Shown here in pieces: positions 1-9,996 of a DNA stretch of 25,265 bases. The stretch's first letter is position 1. Each line of letters begins with the position of its first letter. The position numbers and the translations under genes were made by a program. The stretch comes from Hymenopellis radicata (Eukaryota > Basidiomycota > Agaricomycetes > Agaricales > Physalacriaceae): NCBI GenBank assembly GCA_015501595.1, contig JADNRX010000725.1, positions 1 to 25,265 on the forward strand, written 5' to 3'. The notes under the pieces are model-generated. The model was not told where the DNA came from. It saw nothing but the letters and a program-made list of their open reading frames with translations, and made no database searches.

Positions 1-595
1 ACATAGTAACACCCCAAGTCGGACTAAACACAAACATGAAGATATTCCACCTGTTGGAGGTTAGGGAGAGTTCTATATCCCCGAAACCTCCAACGAAAGC
101 CTCTTGCGACGACGCGATCTGGCGGCCCAGGAACTTGGTGATCGATAGAATGGACCTAGAAGATGATGTCCGTCGGGTCGTTAAGTGGATTTCAGCAGCC
201 AATGAAAAGTATCCTCCGCTTGCTGAGCGGGTATCCCATGTCATGTCAACGTTCCAGGCGTTCAATCGGCTCGGAATTAGCGGTAAAACATCGGCGTTGA
301 ATGGTGCCATATGGGCATAGTATCCCCAAGTGATCGGTATCCCTTGAAGTCGAACCACCACATGTCCGATTTCAAGACGCTTACACTAACTCGTCTTCGT
401 GTCTTTCCGCGCTCTCCTACCTCTAGACGACTTGAATTTACCTGGAGGTTGGTCTGTGGCTTACTTAATTCGAATTCCGATGGTTGCTGAGCTGGAGAAC
501 GCGTTCTGAAGACGACTTTTCGCGTCAAGACGCTCAGCGAGGCATGTGGACCCTGCACATCGATAGCACGAGGATCTCCTGGACCCTATGACGCA
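1..595. other. Unit 1 edge, no assignable gene
   Basis: On the plus strand a 56-codon ATG frame runs from 150 to 320 (begins MDLEDDVRRVVKW). It is broken in unit 2 by a 1-base and a 2-base insertion near 12470 and 12500, so it is unlikely to be an intact conserved gene. On the minus strand, 277-558 is open but has no ATG start and is arginine/serine rich. From about 340 onward the two units are nearly identical. I recognise no family here. Confidence 0.4.
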
Positions 596-988
596 TCAAA
601 CAATCTCATCTGGTCTATCTCGGATGCGGGGAAGTGACGACAGTGGTCGTCTTCCTCCTCCGTCCCTCTGAGACTTTTCGTGAAAACGCGTTTCCCGCTC
701 TATTTTGGTATATCTAACGCCTCCATTAGGTATATGTAGCCTGACTAGAGTATCTGCAACTTTAATCCCGCCTTTGAACGAATCCAATTCAGCGTTAACG
801 TCCCATTCGCGCAATGTCAGCAACACCCAGACAAGGTTCGTACCTTTCCGTGTTTCAACGGGCTTAATTTCGTGCTGACTGATCTCACATGTTAATAGAA
901 CGTAACCGGGCGCCTTTCTCTGTGCTCGCAAGGATGTAATTGGCAACGCGAAGTCTTTGTGCGGGTGGAAAAGACATTCAGTAAGTTT
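596..988 (-). other. Unassigned open frame, possible exon
   Basis: The minus strand is open for about 130 codons, from just after a TGA at 989-991 down to the TGA at 596-598. There is no ATG near the 5' end, so if real it is an internal or last exon. The peptide has ordinary composition (for example ..TNLVWVLLTLREWDVNAEL..) and is almost identical in unit 2 (12875-13268), where a one-base deletion changes only the last residues. A second minus frame just upstream (about 991-1095) reads ..TLDGLMGVMAVHPDPEILK.. and could be a preceding exon, but I could not find a convincing splice joining them. Plus-strand intron-like signals overlap the upstream part, so strand is uncertain. No family recognised. 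Confidence 0.3.
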
Positions 989-1598
989 TCAATATCTCCG
1001 GGTCTGGATGCACCGCCATGACTCCCATCAGACCATCAAGGGTAGACCCTGCATCTAATTCCAGCGCTTTAGCTTGTGGAAGATTGTTTTGAGGACGGGA
1101 AAGTGCCTACGGTGCGTTTTTAGAGGAGGAGGTAAGTTCTATTTGCTTTGGTTCACTGCTTGCCTTGAGGTCTGACACCTCTCAAGATTCGAGTGTACTA
1201 ATTCTCGCAATGATAATTGTTTCGCTGTCTCATGTGCAGGGCGACGAATCTAGAAGAAGCGAGATAATGTGGCGGCGCAATATGCGCCCGAATATTGGAA
1301 AGATTTCGTTAGGTCCGACGGTCGCGCATCACTGCGGTTGGTTACCCGTATCTATTTACGTCTCTGATGGATCCTAGAGGGTTGAGAATGGGAATAAAAG
1401 GCGATGGGATTCTGGTAGAATCCATCATTCCTCTCTCCATTCTTCCCTCCTCTACTACTCCTACTCGGCTCTCCATGTCCATACTTTGCCTCAGACTTAT
1501 ACTTCCTTTCTCCCTCAAGTCCTCTCTGTGTCGCCGCCGCCGTTCTCGCTACCGCGTTCCCGACGCGTTTAAAACGTGACGGGGTTGCTCATGTGACA
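981..1598 (+). other. Weak intron-like signals, otherwise featureless
   Basis: Two plus-strand GTAAGT donors pair with plausible acceptors. 981-1064 ends in CTAATTCCAG. 1132-1239 has TACTAATTCTC as possible branch site and ends in TGTGCAG. The 67-nt segment between them is open in one frame (..LWKIVLRTGKCLRC..). Both are longer than the 46-62-nt introns elsewhere in the window, so support is weaker. From 1240 to 1598 I see only pyrimidine-rich sequence with short arginine-rich frames and no assignable gene. In unit 2 a 910-bp transposon sits inside this stretch. Confidence 0.3.
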
Positions 1599-1599
1599 G

Positions 1600-3778
1600 G
1601 TATGTCTCCTCCTTCCCGCCATCACCGTTGATTTTCTCGCTTACGGCCGCCCTCCCTCAGCACCGTTTTCCTTGGCCTTCACTGCTCTGGTACGTCTCAT
1701 TTGTTGGCCTCGTCGACGATTAGCTCGCTGATGACTGTTTCCAGATTTTTTGTGTGCGCTGTCTAGCGCGGCGTGGAGGACCTTAAGGCAGCTCTCGTAC
1801 TTGGACATTGCCTTGAGCTACGACACGCTTGGTGCGTCGTCACCCTAGCTGGTTACAGCCCTAGTTACTCACCACCCTTTTGCCAGACGTCGAGTAGGCC
1901 GCCTGAGAGTCGCTTTGTTCTTACACGGTTCGTGCAGCCATTCCACATTCTCCTTCCCCATTTATATCCTGCGTTACAGATGTGCACCGTCCGCGCCACG
2001 GCCTGGAGCCCTACGCGACTTGTGCAGGCAACTTTTCCCGCCAATCCCGTTCTCGGACTGCTTAGGCTGGGATTAGCGCTGACGCGCCTTGGGTTTCGAC
2101 CTTACATGGTAAGCAGACTTTGGTGATTTCTTGTTCAGGCTCCCACTAACGATTCCAACAGACTCCGGGATATAATTTATAACAGCGTCTCTACGTCGCT
2201 CGGGACGTTGTCTGCGCGACGCGTCCTTTTCCCATTTGGCTTCGCGCCGGTGGGAGCGACGCTTCTCTGGACACAGCGGATAACTCGCCCCACCCTCATC
2301 ATTGGTCTTCCTGGCATCTTCAACGACACCGCCGCTATCCCAGAAAGCATACGTTTTGGGGACACGTCTCATTCCAGAGCGCTGCGTCGACGACGGCGGG
2401 TGTTTAGTACCGTGGGTATCTGTGGGTCGGGATCGTGTTCGGGCTGGCGGGTTTCGTCCGTGAAGTTTTGTCCTGTTGGGCAGACGGTTTTGCATGATGG
2501 GTTCTATCCCATTCAGTCTAATGCGGGACTCATCATTCACAGGGTTTTCAATTCAAGTGGTGTCCGTATCGGACGACTTACAGACACGGTAAGCCAACTT
2601 TGCTGTGTTGGTGCTCTTAACTAACCTGATGTGACATAGGTCAGGCCCTCTGGCCGGCGTCTCTTCCATGGTCATGGTCTCTGGTAAGTTTCCCGAAGTG
2701 GACGTGAATGTCCTTGTACTAATGACATTCTAAGACACCTTGGGATCCGTTGATGAGTCGACGCCAACAGTACGCGCCTCGTCTCGAACAGCGCTTCTGT
2801 CTGGACTCACGGATTGCCCGATGTCGGTCCTTACCACGATGAATGGCACGACGTCGGGATTCTCAACCCCGACGACTTGAAGAACACTAGGACCCGGCTG
2901 TCAGGCCCGTTGGGCGAGAAATTGGTGCGTTGACCTTGCTCTTTATTTCTGTTCGGACTCTCGCTAACCGACTCTGACAGGCTTGCGATTATAATCGGTG
3001 CCCTCGTTAATGCGACGCTGCCTGTGTGACGCGTCCCTTTTCTTATTTGACGGCGTGGGACGCTCGTATTCACTACACTCGGCATCATCTTCAGTCAAGA
3101 CCGCCGAGGGATATGCCTTCCATGGCCTTAGACGTCTGCGTCGACGACGGCGGGTGTATCTGACCATGGTTCTTGGGTGTTGACACGGTAAGCCGATTTT
3201 GTTCTCTTCATGCTCTGTACTAACTCGGTGATATAGAACGACTAATCGACGTCTTGTACAAGACGGATAGGCTACTTGTTTGACGGCGCGGCGGTCTCAT
3301 CCCTATGGGTATCACTTCAACTTAGTTTTTCGGTAAGTTTCTTGAGCAAGTTGGTGCGAATTTCCTGATATTAACCATTGAAGAATCATCGACTTTAGGA
3401 TTGCCCACCGTCGAAGTGGACTATGCCCGGCTGCTGGGAACGGACATGTCTGTATCAAGTGTAGAGCTCTTCATCAGGCAGGCAATGGTAAGGTTTTTAA
3501 GTTTTGTACTAGTTCTTGATCTGATGTCGTCCTTAGATGAGTGTGTGAGCTGGCTGTATGACTGGGCGGTGCAGGGTGTGCCGTCCTTGCATGCGGCGGA
3601 TCCGTCAGATGTGGCTCGATTCATGGGCGGGAGGTTGGGATACCTTAATTGGACCGCGACGTCCGGGTGTGTTGATGAGCTTGTTGAAGGATGAAGCTCC
3701 CGACGCTCTCATCACGACACGGTAAGCATTCTTATTCGGATGAATTTCGTATTGAATTAATGGATATACCTTACACAG
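1600..3778 (+). pseudogene. Intron-rich plus-strand gene or relic, unit 1
   Basis: Ten canonical short introns can be read on the plus strand: 1600-1660, 1690-1744, 2109-2161, 2589-2639, 2684-2734, 2925-2980, 3188-3236, 3333-3383, 3488-3536 and 3722-3778. All are 49-61 nt, most with clear branch sites such as CACTAAC, TTAACTAAC or GTACTAAC. One more is likely around 1832-1888. The exon 2162-2588 is open throughout in one frame; exon 2981-3187 has stops in all three frames, so as a whole the gene looks decayed or non-coding. Three exons end in GACACG followed by GTAAGC, and the exon starting at 2162 resembles the one at 2981 around GACGCGTCC, so the locus is built from duplicated exon-intron modules. 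No protein family recognised. Confidence 0.5.
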
Positions 3779-3857
3779 TCGCACCGACAGCTCTACCGTG
3801 TTCCAGCTCTTTCGCGACTTTGTTCTAACCTTGCTGTGCTTACTGCCCTTGTATGTT

Positions 3858-3938
3858 GACAGTTATTCTACAATGTATGGTACAGTGTCCTTCAGGCGGT
3901 GTGTCCCGACAGTTAATCTACAACTTTGTATGGTATAG
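3858..3938 (+). repeat. About 28-bp direct repeat pair
   Basis: Two imperfect copies, GACAGTTATTCTACAATGTA.. at 3858-3885 and GACAGTTAATCTACAACTTT.. at 3908-3938, start 50 bp apart. They lie between the end of the plus-strand relic and the kinase stop codon, in the convergent intergenic stretch 3779-4034. The same pair is present in unit 2 (about 16467 and 16517). Nothing else is seen in this gap. Confidence 0.6.
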
Positions 3939-4034
3939 CGATGTGGGGAAAGTACGTCTTCCCCCGTGAGTTTGAGACCCGCGCGCCCCCAACACCCCAA
4001 GGGAAGAGCCTCCTCCTCGAGTAAGAACCCGAAT

Positions 4035-6411
4035 TTAGTTATCCTGGTCTCTCGACTTCTCCGAAGCCTCCTTCGCCGCAGCCTCTACAACAGCGCAATG
4101 GCTATCGCAGCAGCCTCCCAAAAAAACGCCAATCCTAGCTCTGTCCATTTCCTTAGTCTGGTCATTGCGCCTCTGACCGCGCTTTTCCTCAAGCAGGTTG
4201 AAACATCTGAAATCAACGATGACGGCGCTGAAATGGATCCCGATGGCGTCTTGGTCGTCCGGTTTCACGGGCGGTGTGATGATGATGTTGCGCGGGTGCA
4301 TGTAGTTATGGCCCAACCCACAGTCGTGGATGGTCTGCAACGACTCAAAGCAAATGTGTAGCTATAGTCGGAGGGTTGATAAGTGCAGCGGTTTCCAGGT
4401 TTGACATACTCACCACTTTCTTATACAGGCCAAGGTGCTGATTCCATGCTTCCGAGTTGTCCTCGGAGCATGCAAAGGACTTGTAGAAATCAGGCAAGGT
4501 GCCGCCCTTGACGTACTCCAGAACTAGAACGTAAGCTGCCTCATTATTTGGCATGTTCAACTTTGACCGTCAGACTCGTGATGGGACAGATCCAATCGAA
4601 ATATTGAACGCACGTCGAAAAGCCCAAACATATACGGAACAGCCATGCCTTGAATCGCGCCAAGTTTCTCATACGCCAGGGCCTCGCTCCCAGCTAGCTG
4701 ACGGCGAGTGTCCTGAAAGCTTTTCAAGGCGGATTGTTGGTAAATCTTCAAAACGACTCGTTCTTCTAGGCGCGGGCCATTGCCAATTTGTGTAACAGGC
4801 ACGACGTTGGCTTCCCACATCTGGCACAGCCGCTCTCCCTCTCCCTCGTCTTCGTAGTCGTCCTCCGAAAGTCTCTTCGACGGTATTGGTTTCACCAGCC
4901 GAAGACGAAACATCTGCTCTCCAGATTGAGCAAACAAAGGCAGGGCTCTCCCATTCGCGGCCTGGCTGCATTTATCGAACACGACGACTTGAGCGCCAAA
5001 GTCGTAAGTCCGCATGAGAGGATTGCGTTGGGCTTCTCTGGCATAAGCCTGGACACCCGCACTGAAAGCCGCAACTTCTTCAGCGTTGTTGGCGTCGAAA
5101 GGGAGATTAAAGAGCAGCTGGCAGTCCTCCGTCTCTCCATCTGCAGTGATGCGACAAGGGCGAGCTATGGGGATGATAGGAAGCGATGATGGAAGGAAGG
5201 CGATCTCTGGTCTCGAATGCGGATCCTCTCTGTCTTCCTCCGCTACGCCTACAAACTTTTCCCAATGAAGCTTCTTTATAACCGCCTTCCCTTCACCTGC
5301 AGCCCATTCCCTAAACTTAGCGCGATTGCCGTCGCGGACCACCCTAAGCAGACGGTTTGGGGATTCCCATGGTTCTGCCCAATCTAACAACTCCTTACGA
5401 GATCCAAATGAACTATGTGCAAAATCAACCAGGATAATCCAGCCCAATGGAGTAAGCATGACATTCTCGAGGGAAATATCCAGATGCAGCACTCGAACAC
5501 CCCCATGATTGAGATACTTGTACTGGTTGTGGAGTTTCTCGATCTGCGGAAGGAACTGGGTGAGCCCTGTAAGTCAAACCGAAGCTAAAGCACGCGCTTA
5601 CAATCACTGAAAGTTCGGACATGCATTTGTTCTGCTTTTCGGGGTCACGAGCGGCGGCGCAGAACTCTCTAGACCAAGCACCCAAGGTTTTTCCCGGGAT
5701 CGGTTCGAAAATCAAGACGATAGCTTCTTCGCCACTGGGCATCAGGACCTGTGTCTCCAAGATAAGAGAATGAAGGGAATATTGTACTAACTGACTGACC
5801 TTCGTCTTGCCGTAGTAGTACGGAACGGTGCGTCCTTGAAGACTGGCTAGACCGCGTTCATCACGGTACAGAACGTGTTCCGTGTTCGCCAACCGGTGGG
5901 GGTATTGGAATTTGGTAGGCAACCCAAACTCGGCTACATTCGGCTCAGGATAGGGAAGTAGAGATGGTTGAAAGATTTTGAGAATCGTAACACCTATATT
6001 GTTATTCTGATCATCAAAGACCTTCGCTGACCAGACTTGGGACCACTGTGGCTCCTCCTCCTCTTCCAGATTCGACACAGGACTGTACGCCTGTTTAGGC
6101 TTGCTGAGGACAAAGCGGAAAGCCGCCTCATCTTTCCGGAGATGGGCGAATGGCCTCGGATCTCGACGGTTTTCGGTGTGGTCAACCAGAGGATGTGGTT
6201 CCACCATTGCGTGGAACGACCAGCCAGCGTGCAAAGGGTCTTCAAGAGCCTTTTCCTTCAGGTCTTCCAGCCTTTTAACATGTTCCTCGATGGATCCTCT
6301 CAGGTTCGTAGGGTCGATGTCACTCGGGAGAGGAAACTCTAGCTCGAAAGAACCCGTGTAGGTGACTTCATTGTCTGTTGGACTGGGATGTGATGGGGGA
6401 GAAGTAGACAT
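4035..6411 (-). CDS. Tandem kinase-pseudokinase protein, intact copy (720 aa)
   Basis: Five exons on the minus strand: 6411-5800, 5748-5602, 5543-4614, 4560-4414 and 4361-4035. The four introns are 51, 58, 53 and 52 nt. Spliced length is 2163 nt, in frame to a TAA. The start ATG at 6411 has A at -3; the open frame upstream has only non-ATG starts. Domain 1 has a beta-3 lysine near K145 (TILKIF), a hinge near 214-223, catalytic loop H273-L-D275 with N280, and D293-F-A. Domain 2 repeats the layout: K519 (VVLKIY), E545, hinge YVLVLEYVKGG, catalytic-loop equivalent H630-N-Y632 with N637, and D662-F-R. The catalytic Asp of domain 2 is thus replaced by Tyr, suggesting a pseudokinase. Both C-lobes are short and no APE motif is visible, so this is a divergent fungal kinase-like family rather than a standard Ser/Thr kinase. 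Substrate unknown. It lies 228 bp downstream of the carrier gene on the same strand. Confidence 0.85.
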
Positions 6412-6639
6412 CTTCGACTTGCGAAGTGATGGTGCAGACGCAAGATGTGTTCGGAACCGAAACGGCCCTGCGTGTAAGTATGTAGTTGCGCGCTTAGGCG
6501 AATCAAAGGCGCGGCTAAGTATCGGTTTCCTCAAAACGCAATTTGGCGAGCAGGGGAGTCGAATTCACAAACTGCAAGTGAGATGGGATGCACGTCTAGA
6601 TTGGCTATATGATAGATTAAATAAGTAACATGATAACCC
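6412..6639. other. Carrier-kinase intergenic spacer
   Basis: A 228-bp gap between the carrier stop (6640-6642) and the kinase ATG (6411), read on the minus strand. Just after the carrier stop it is A/T-rich (minus strand TTACTTATTTAATCTATC), a plausible 3' UTR and polyadenylation zone. The remainder must hold the kinase promoter and 5' UTR. No clear TATA box or other element could be assigned. Confidence 0.5.
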
Positions 6640-7693
6640 TCAAACGTAGTTGGCAAACAGCGGAATTAACGACTGTGCCAAGGTATAACTGAACACCAGT
6701 TTGGGACCTACAACCAGGATCTACAAAGAACTTATCAGTGCGACGTTTGGCAAGAACAAGTCAACCCACCTTTGGTGTAAGACCCTTGAAGAGTGCGAGC
6801 GGACCCTCGTTCTTGATGAGGTCCTTGAAGACGGTCATACCGGACGTCTTGCTCTCAAAGTTGGCATTTTGGATACGCGTTTTGATGACATCGAGCGGTG
6901 CGGCGACGGTGATGGAGGCGACGGCACCCGCTATAGACGCGATAAAGTTTTGTCCCCACGTCGCCTGGGAGTAGTCCTTGATGCCGAGGACGTAGTCTTT
7001 TGTGAACGCGGAGGCACCGAATAGGGAGAAACTGCCAGGTGCGTTGCGGGCCATGGTCCACCCCCAGCCACGGTAGAGGGCACCGCGCTCTTCCATCACG
7101 ATGCGTAGGATGCCTCGCCCTCGGAACGCCTCCGGGTTGACTTGGCGTTTGATCTTGAGGACGTCGAGCGGGAGCAGGACGACCTCGCCAATACCCGTGA
7201 GACTGCCTGCAGTCGCCTGCATCATGAGCTTGCCCTTGCGGTCGCCGAAAGTATTCCTGAACTGGGTGCCGTAGTGATGCGTAATGAGGTCGTTAAACCA
7301 CGGCTGCCCGCCAAACTTGTACACCCGCTGTGCGACCTTGTACCCCGCCGCGTAGCCAAGCCCGGGGAATAATGACATGGCCTTTTTGGCGACGCTGGCG
7401 CCAGCATGCTCGCGGAAAATGATCTGCGTGATGCCGACTTGTGATACCTGCGCGAATATAGCTGTTAGCCCAGCGAAAAGCGCGCGTCGACACGTACCTG
7501 CGCCGTGTTGCTCATCAGGCGCTTTGCTATCGTGTCGACCGGGTGGAATATGAGCAGTTCAGCAATACCTGGCAAGGTCAGTCAGCGGGCATTGTAACAT
7601 GGGAAAAGTGGGGAGCGTACCGGACGTGCCCGAGCCCAGGATGCGGGCGGTATTGGACTCTTTTCCCTTTCCAGACGGTGGTGGAGCTCCCAT
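6640..7693 (-). CDS. GGC1: Mitochondrial GTP/GDP carrier, intact copy (300 aa)
   Basis: Member of the mitochondrial carrier (SLC25) family, matching yeast Ggc1/Yhm1, which exchanges GTP for GDP across the inner mitochondrial membrane and is linked to mtDNA maintenance and iron homeostasis. Four minus-strand exons: 7693-7621, 7568-7498, 7447-6770 and 6720-6640. Introns are 52, 50 and 49 nt. Spliced length is 903 nt, or 300 aa, the same as yeast Ggc1. All three carrier signatures are present: HPVDTIAKR (P34), LPLDVLKIKR (P141) and APLDVIKTR (P232). Family-typical stretches include LFPGLGYAAGYKV, YRGWGWTMARNAPGSFSLF and DYSQATWGQNFI. The last exon (begins ILVVGPKLVFSY) restores the expected C-terminus; the intron acceptor is TTTGTAG before ATCCTGG. 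The ATG at 7691-7693 gives MGAPPPSGKGKES.., matching the short hydrophilic N-terminus of the family. No frameshift or missing key residue is visible. Confidence 0.95.
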
Positions 7694-7815
7694 CGCGATG
7701 AGGACATCCACCATGCATCCGGCCATCTCGACTCTCCACCTCACCTACATCTCCCATACTCCATCCCAAGCCGGTCGCGGTTGGTGAAGGTTATGGCGTT
7801 GGATGCCTGTCGTGT

Positions 7816-8045
7816 GGTGGCTCTTCGGAAGACGTCTTCGTGGCTCTTCGGGAGGCGTCTCCACGGATGGCGGAGGCTCTTCGTCTTCGTGTGCTCTTCG
7901 CGAGATGCGTCCTGTGGTGGCTCTTCGGGAGGCGTCTTCGTGGCTCTTCGGGAGGCGTCTTCCTTCGCGTCTTCACGGATGGTGGATGCTCTTCGCGTCT
8001 TCACGGATGGCGGAGGCTCTTCGTCTTCGTGCCAGTGTGCTCTTC
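7816..8045 (+). repeat. CTCTTCG minisatellite upstream of the carrier
   Basis: A degenerate tandem repeat made of GTGGCTCTTCGGGAGGCGTC-type units (period about 23 bp in the best-preserved part) alternating with CACGGATGGCGGAGG-type units. CTCTTCG or GTCTTC recurs throughout. It starts about 120 bp upstream of the carrier start codon, so it lies in its promoter or 5' UTR. Overlapping open frames on both strands are by-products of the repeat. The unit 2 copy (20414-20643) is essentially identical despite the usual instability of such arrays. From 8046 to 8360 I see no gene. Confidence 0.8.
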
Positions 8046-8360
8046 GCGTACATGCTGATGGTGAGATAACGCGCGTGCTGTGGCTGTGCTGTCACTTCTC
8101 GTCCTAAGAGTTGCCTCTTCTGGCTGCCGTTCGTGTCCCGTTTTGCGGCTTGCGATGCCGAAGCTTAAACCTTTGCAAGGCCAACCGTGAGTTGAAAAAA
8201 AACACGTCTAGTCCAGCGTTGTTTTTCATAATTTTGACAATAGTTCTGGCTCCCGAAGGTATCATGGATTAGGCAAAAGAGTACAGACGTTACAGGGTAT
8301 ACTACGAATAGTCGTGACGGGGTATCCAGTACGTAGAGAATTAAAAAAAAGAAATCATCG

Positions 8361-8476
8361 CCGGTACCACGGTGCCAATGCACACTGCGTGGTGCTGGTG
8401 GCCGCGACATTCATTCAAGCACGCTCAGACCACCATAACCGCACAGGCCACAAGGGGGTCATCACCGTGGTACCGG
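8361..8476. repeat. 14-bp perfect inverted repeat with 88-bp spacer
   Basis: CCGGTACCACGGTG at 8361-8374 is mirrored by CACCGTGGTACCGG at 8463-8476. The pair is conserved in unit 2 (21215-21228 and 21317-21330) with the same spacing. It lies immediately before the point, near 8505, where similarity between the units collapses. It may be an old element end or a chance palindrome pair. No target duplication could be identified. Confidence 0.6.
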
Positions 8477-8504
8477 ACTAGAGGCGTGGTAGAGCAAACC
8501 TGGC

Positions 8505-8985
8505 AGCGAGAAAGATGGGGAATAATGTCGACACAAAATCAACTGGTCTTTATACCTGCACCCATTAGGGCTTAATATAGTGGGCAGCGTCTGGGCCCAA
8601 ATACCAGGCAAGTGACTCATGCGCAGTAAGGGCACTCCGTCGCATAACAACTAAGATGTGTGGCCAACATTTCGATTTGCAAGGAATTCACGCTCCTGTG
8701 CTACAGTTCGACGCGGCTTAGCATTAGGGTTTGATAGAGACAAATATCGTGGTTGTAGCTAGATCGTGGACGAGTGCAGCTCGAGAATACAGAAGAGTCA
8801 GTAGCCGCACATCCCGGGAGACTGCAGGGTAGTCTTAGTAAGTGATGCAACGAATATTGAGGTATGACAGCACATACCTCAGCTCTGAATTCTATATCTC
8901 CCTCTGACAGCTTCAAGTCGCGCATTTAGACGTCTACAAGTGGGTGTGATTATCAAAAGCGAATTTACATTCACAAGATATGACT
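8505..8985. other. Highly divergent block between units, no gene seen
   Basis: No coding frame, intron signal or RNA gene could be supported. Alignment to unit 2 (about 21365-21850) is possible only through scattered anchors such as GTCTGGGCCC, GTGACTCATGCGCAGTA, GAATTCACGCTCC and TTCGACGCGGCTT. Substitutions and indels separate them. On both sides the units are far more similar. The following stretch, 8986-9279, aligns better again and also lacks an assignable gene. Confidence 0.6.
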
Positions 8986-9465
8986 ACGCCACGGAACTAA
9001 ATGACAAGTTCAATGCGTGCGTCGGAAGGAAACCAAGCCAACGATCGGGCGCCCAATTACACATGGAAAGATACTTCCGGCGGGGACCTGAAGTCAGTCT
9101 GTGAACGAAGGTCAGACTAGACACCCCATTCATACTTTCCCTCTTACCGTCACTTTCGCTGACACCGTCGCCCCCAGAAACAACGAAATTTCGTGGTACG
9201 CTCGCCTCCATGCTCACCTCGCTCATCTGCTGAAGATAGTACATCTCCTTAGCGCAGAGTCACGTCAGCGACAAGACGGGTAAGTTCACCTCGACGTTGT
9301 CATCATTTTGGAGCTAAAATGTCAACAGCTGGTGTCGTTTCTACCCAGTAAGTAGAGAAGGTCGCGGCACACCGTTCGTATGCTGTCTCGACGGTCCATG
9401 GAGCGGCGCCAACACTACGGGGTAGGAAGCGTCTCGTGGAGTCGCGTTAATCGCTGTACCCGCCC

Positions 9466-9728
9466 AGTTCGTCGAGATCCAGTGTCAGAATTTGGAGAAG
9501 GTCGGAGAATTCGGGAACAAGGTGTGTAACATTGTCCAGGTGGTTCTCCATCGAGTTCTAACTGTCCTAAAGGTCATAGCCGCCCATATACTCCAGATTC
9601 GGGGTCAGAATATTCCAAAGACACCAAGCCGGAGAGGACGAGAAGATGGCGCCAACGTCGTCAATGCCAGATACCCGTCACGAAGGAGACACGCTCAATT
9701 CGTCGAGAACCGGGTTAAAATTTCCAAA
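9466..9728 (+). repeat. About 115-bp repeat with TTCGTCGAGA core
   Basis: Three degenerate copies of a core like CAATTCGTCGAGATCCGGGG followed by TCAGAATTTCC occur near 9466, 9581 and 9694, about 115 bp apart. Unit 2 has three related copies near 22353, 22471 and 22645, with different spacing and many substitutions. Some copies are preceded by donor-like GTGCGT or GTGAGT, suggesting these too are duplicated exon-intron pieces. Confidence 0.5.
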
Positions 9729-9996
9729 GGAGGAAGCATGAAGCGAGGCGGTACGAGGTGCGTAAGAGAATTCAGCCCCATTCGAGACACACGAGGACCC
9801 ACAGACCCCATCAAACGTCCAAAGGAGCCGAATATCCAACGAGGAAAGGGTCGGATTCCAGAGACGCCGCATCACGGACATGAAGGGCAGGAGTAAGAAC
9901 ATGTCGATCGTGTTCAGCCAAATGCGGCAGTTCACGCTTGGATTCTTACCGTCACCACCTTGACCTTCAAAATTGTTTCTTTGCTCCATCAACGCG

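Noticed and set aside
3966..4361. Plus-strand 131-codon open frame
   Set aside because: It lies opposite the last kinase exon, whose spliced frame is well supported.
5544..5601. Apparent frameshift in the unit 1 kinase (4 extra bases relative to unit 2 after ..SELSVIVSACFSF)
   Set aside because: The segment has a GTAAGC donor, a TTTGACTTAC branch-like site and a TTCCTTCCGCAG acceptor. Treating it as a 58-nt (unit 1) or 54-nt (unit 2) intron keeps both copies in frame.
6412..6534. 41-residue N-terminal extension of the kinase frame
   Set aside because: It begins at a TTG, not an ATG. The first ATG in frame, at 6411, has a good context.
6701..7372. Plus-strand frames over the carrier gene
   Set aside because: They are antisense shadows of a clearly conserved mitochondrial carrier.
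7741..8107. Several overlapping open frames rich in Arg/Ser or Leu/Phe
   Set aside because: They are by-products of the CTCTTCG minisatellite, which keeps multiple frames open on both strands.
8560..8735. Isolated TTAGGG-like hexamers, considered as telomeric or subtelomeric sequence
   Set aside because: They occur singly, not as tandem repeats.
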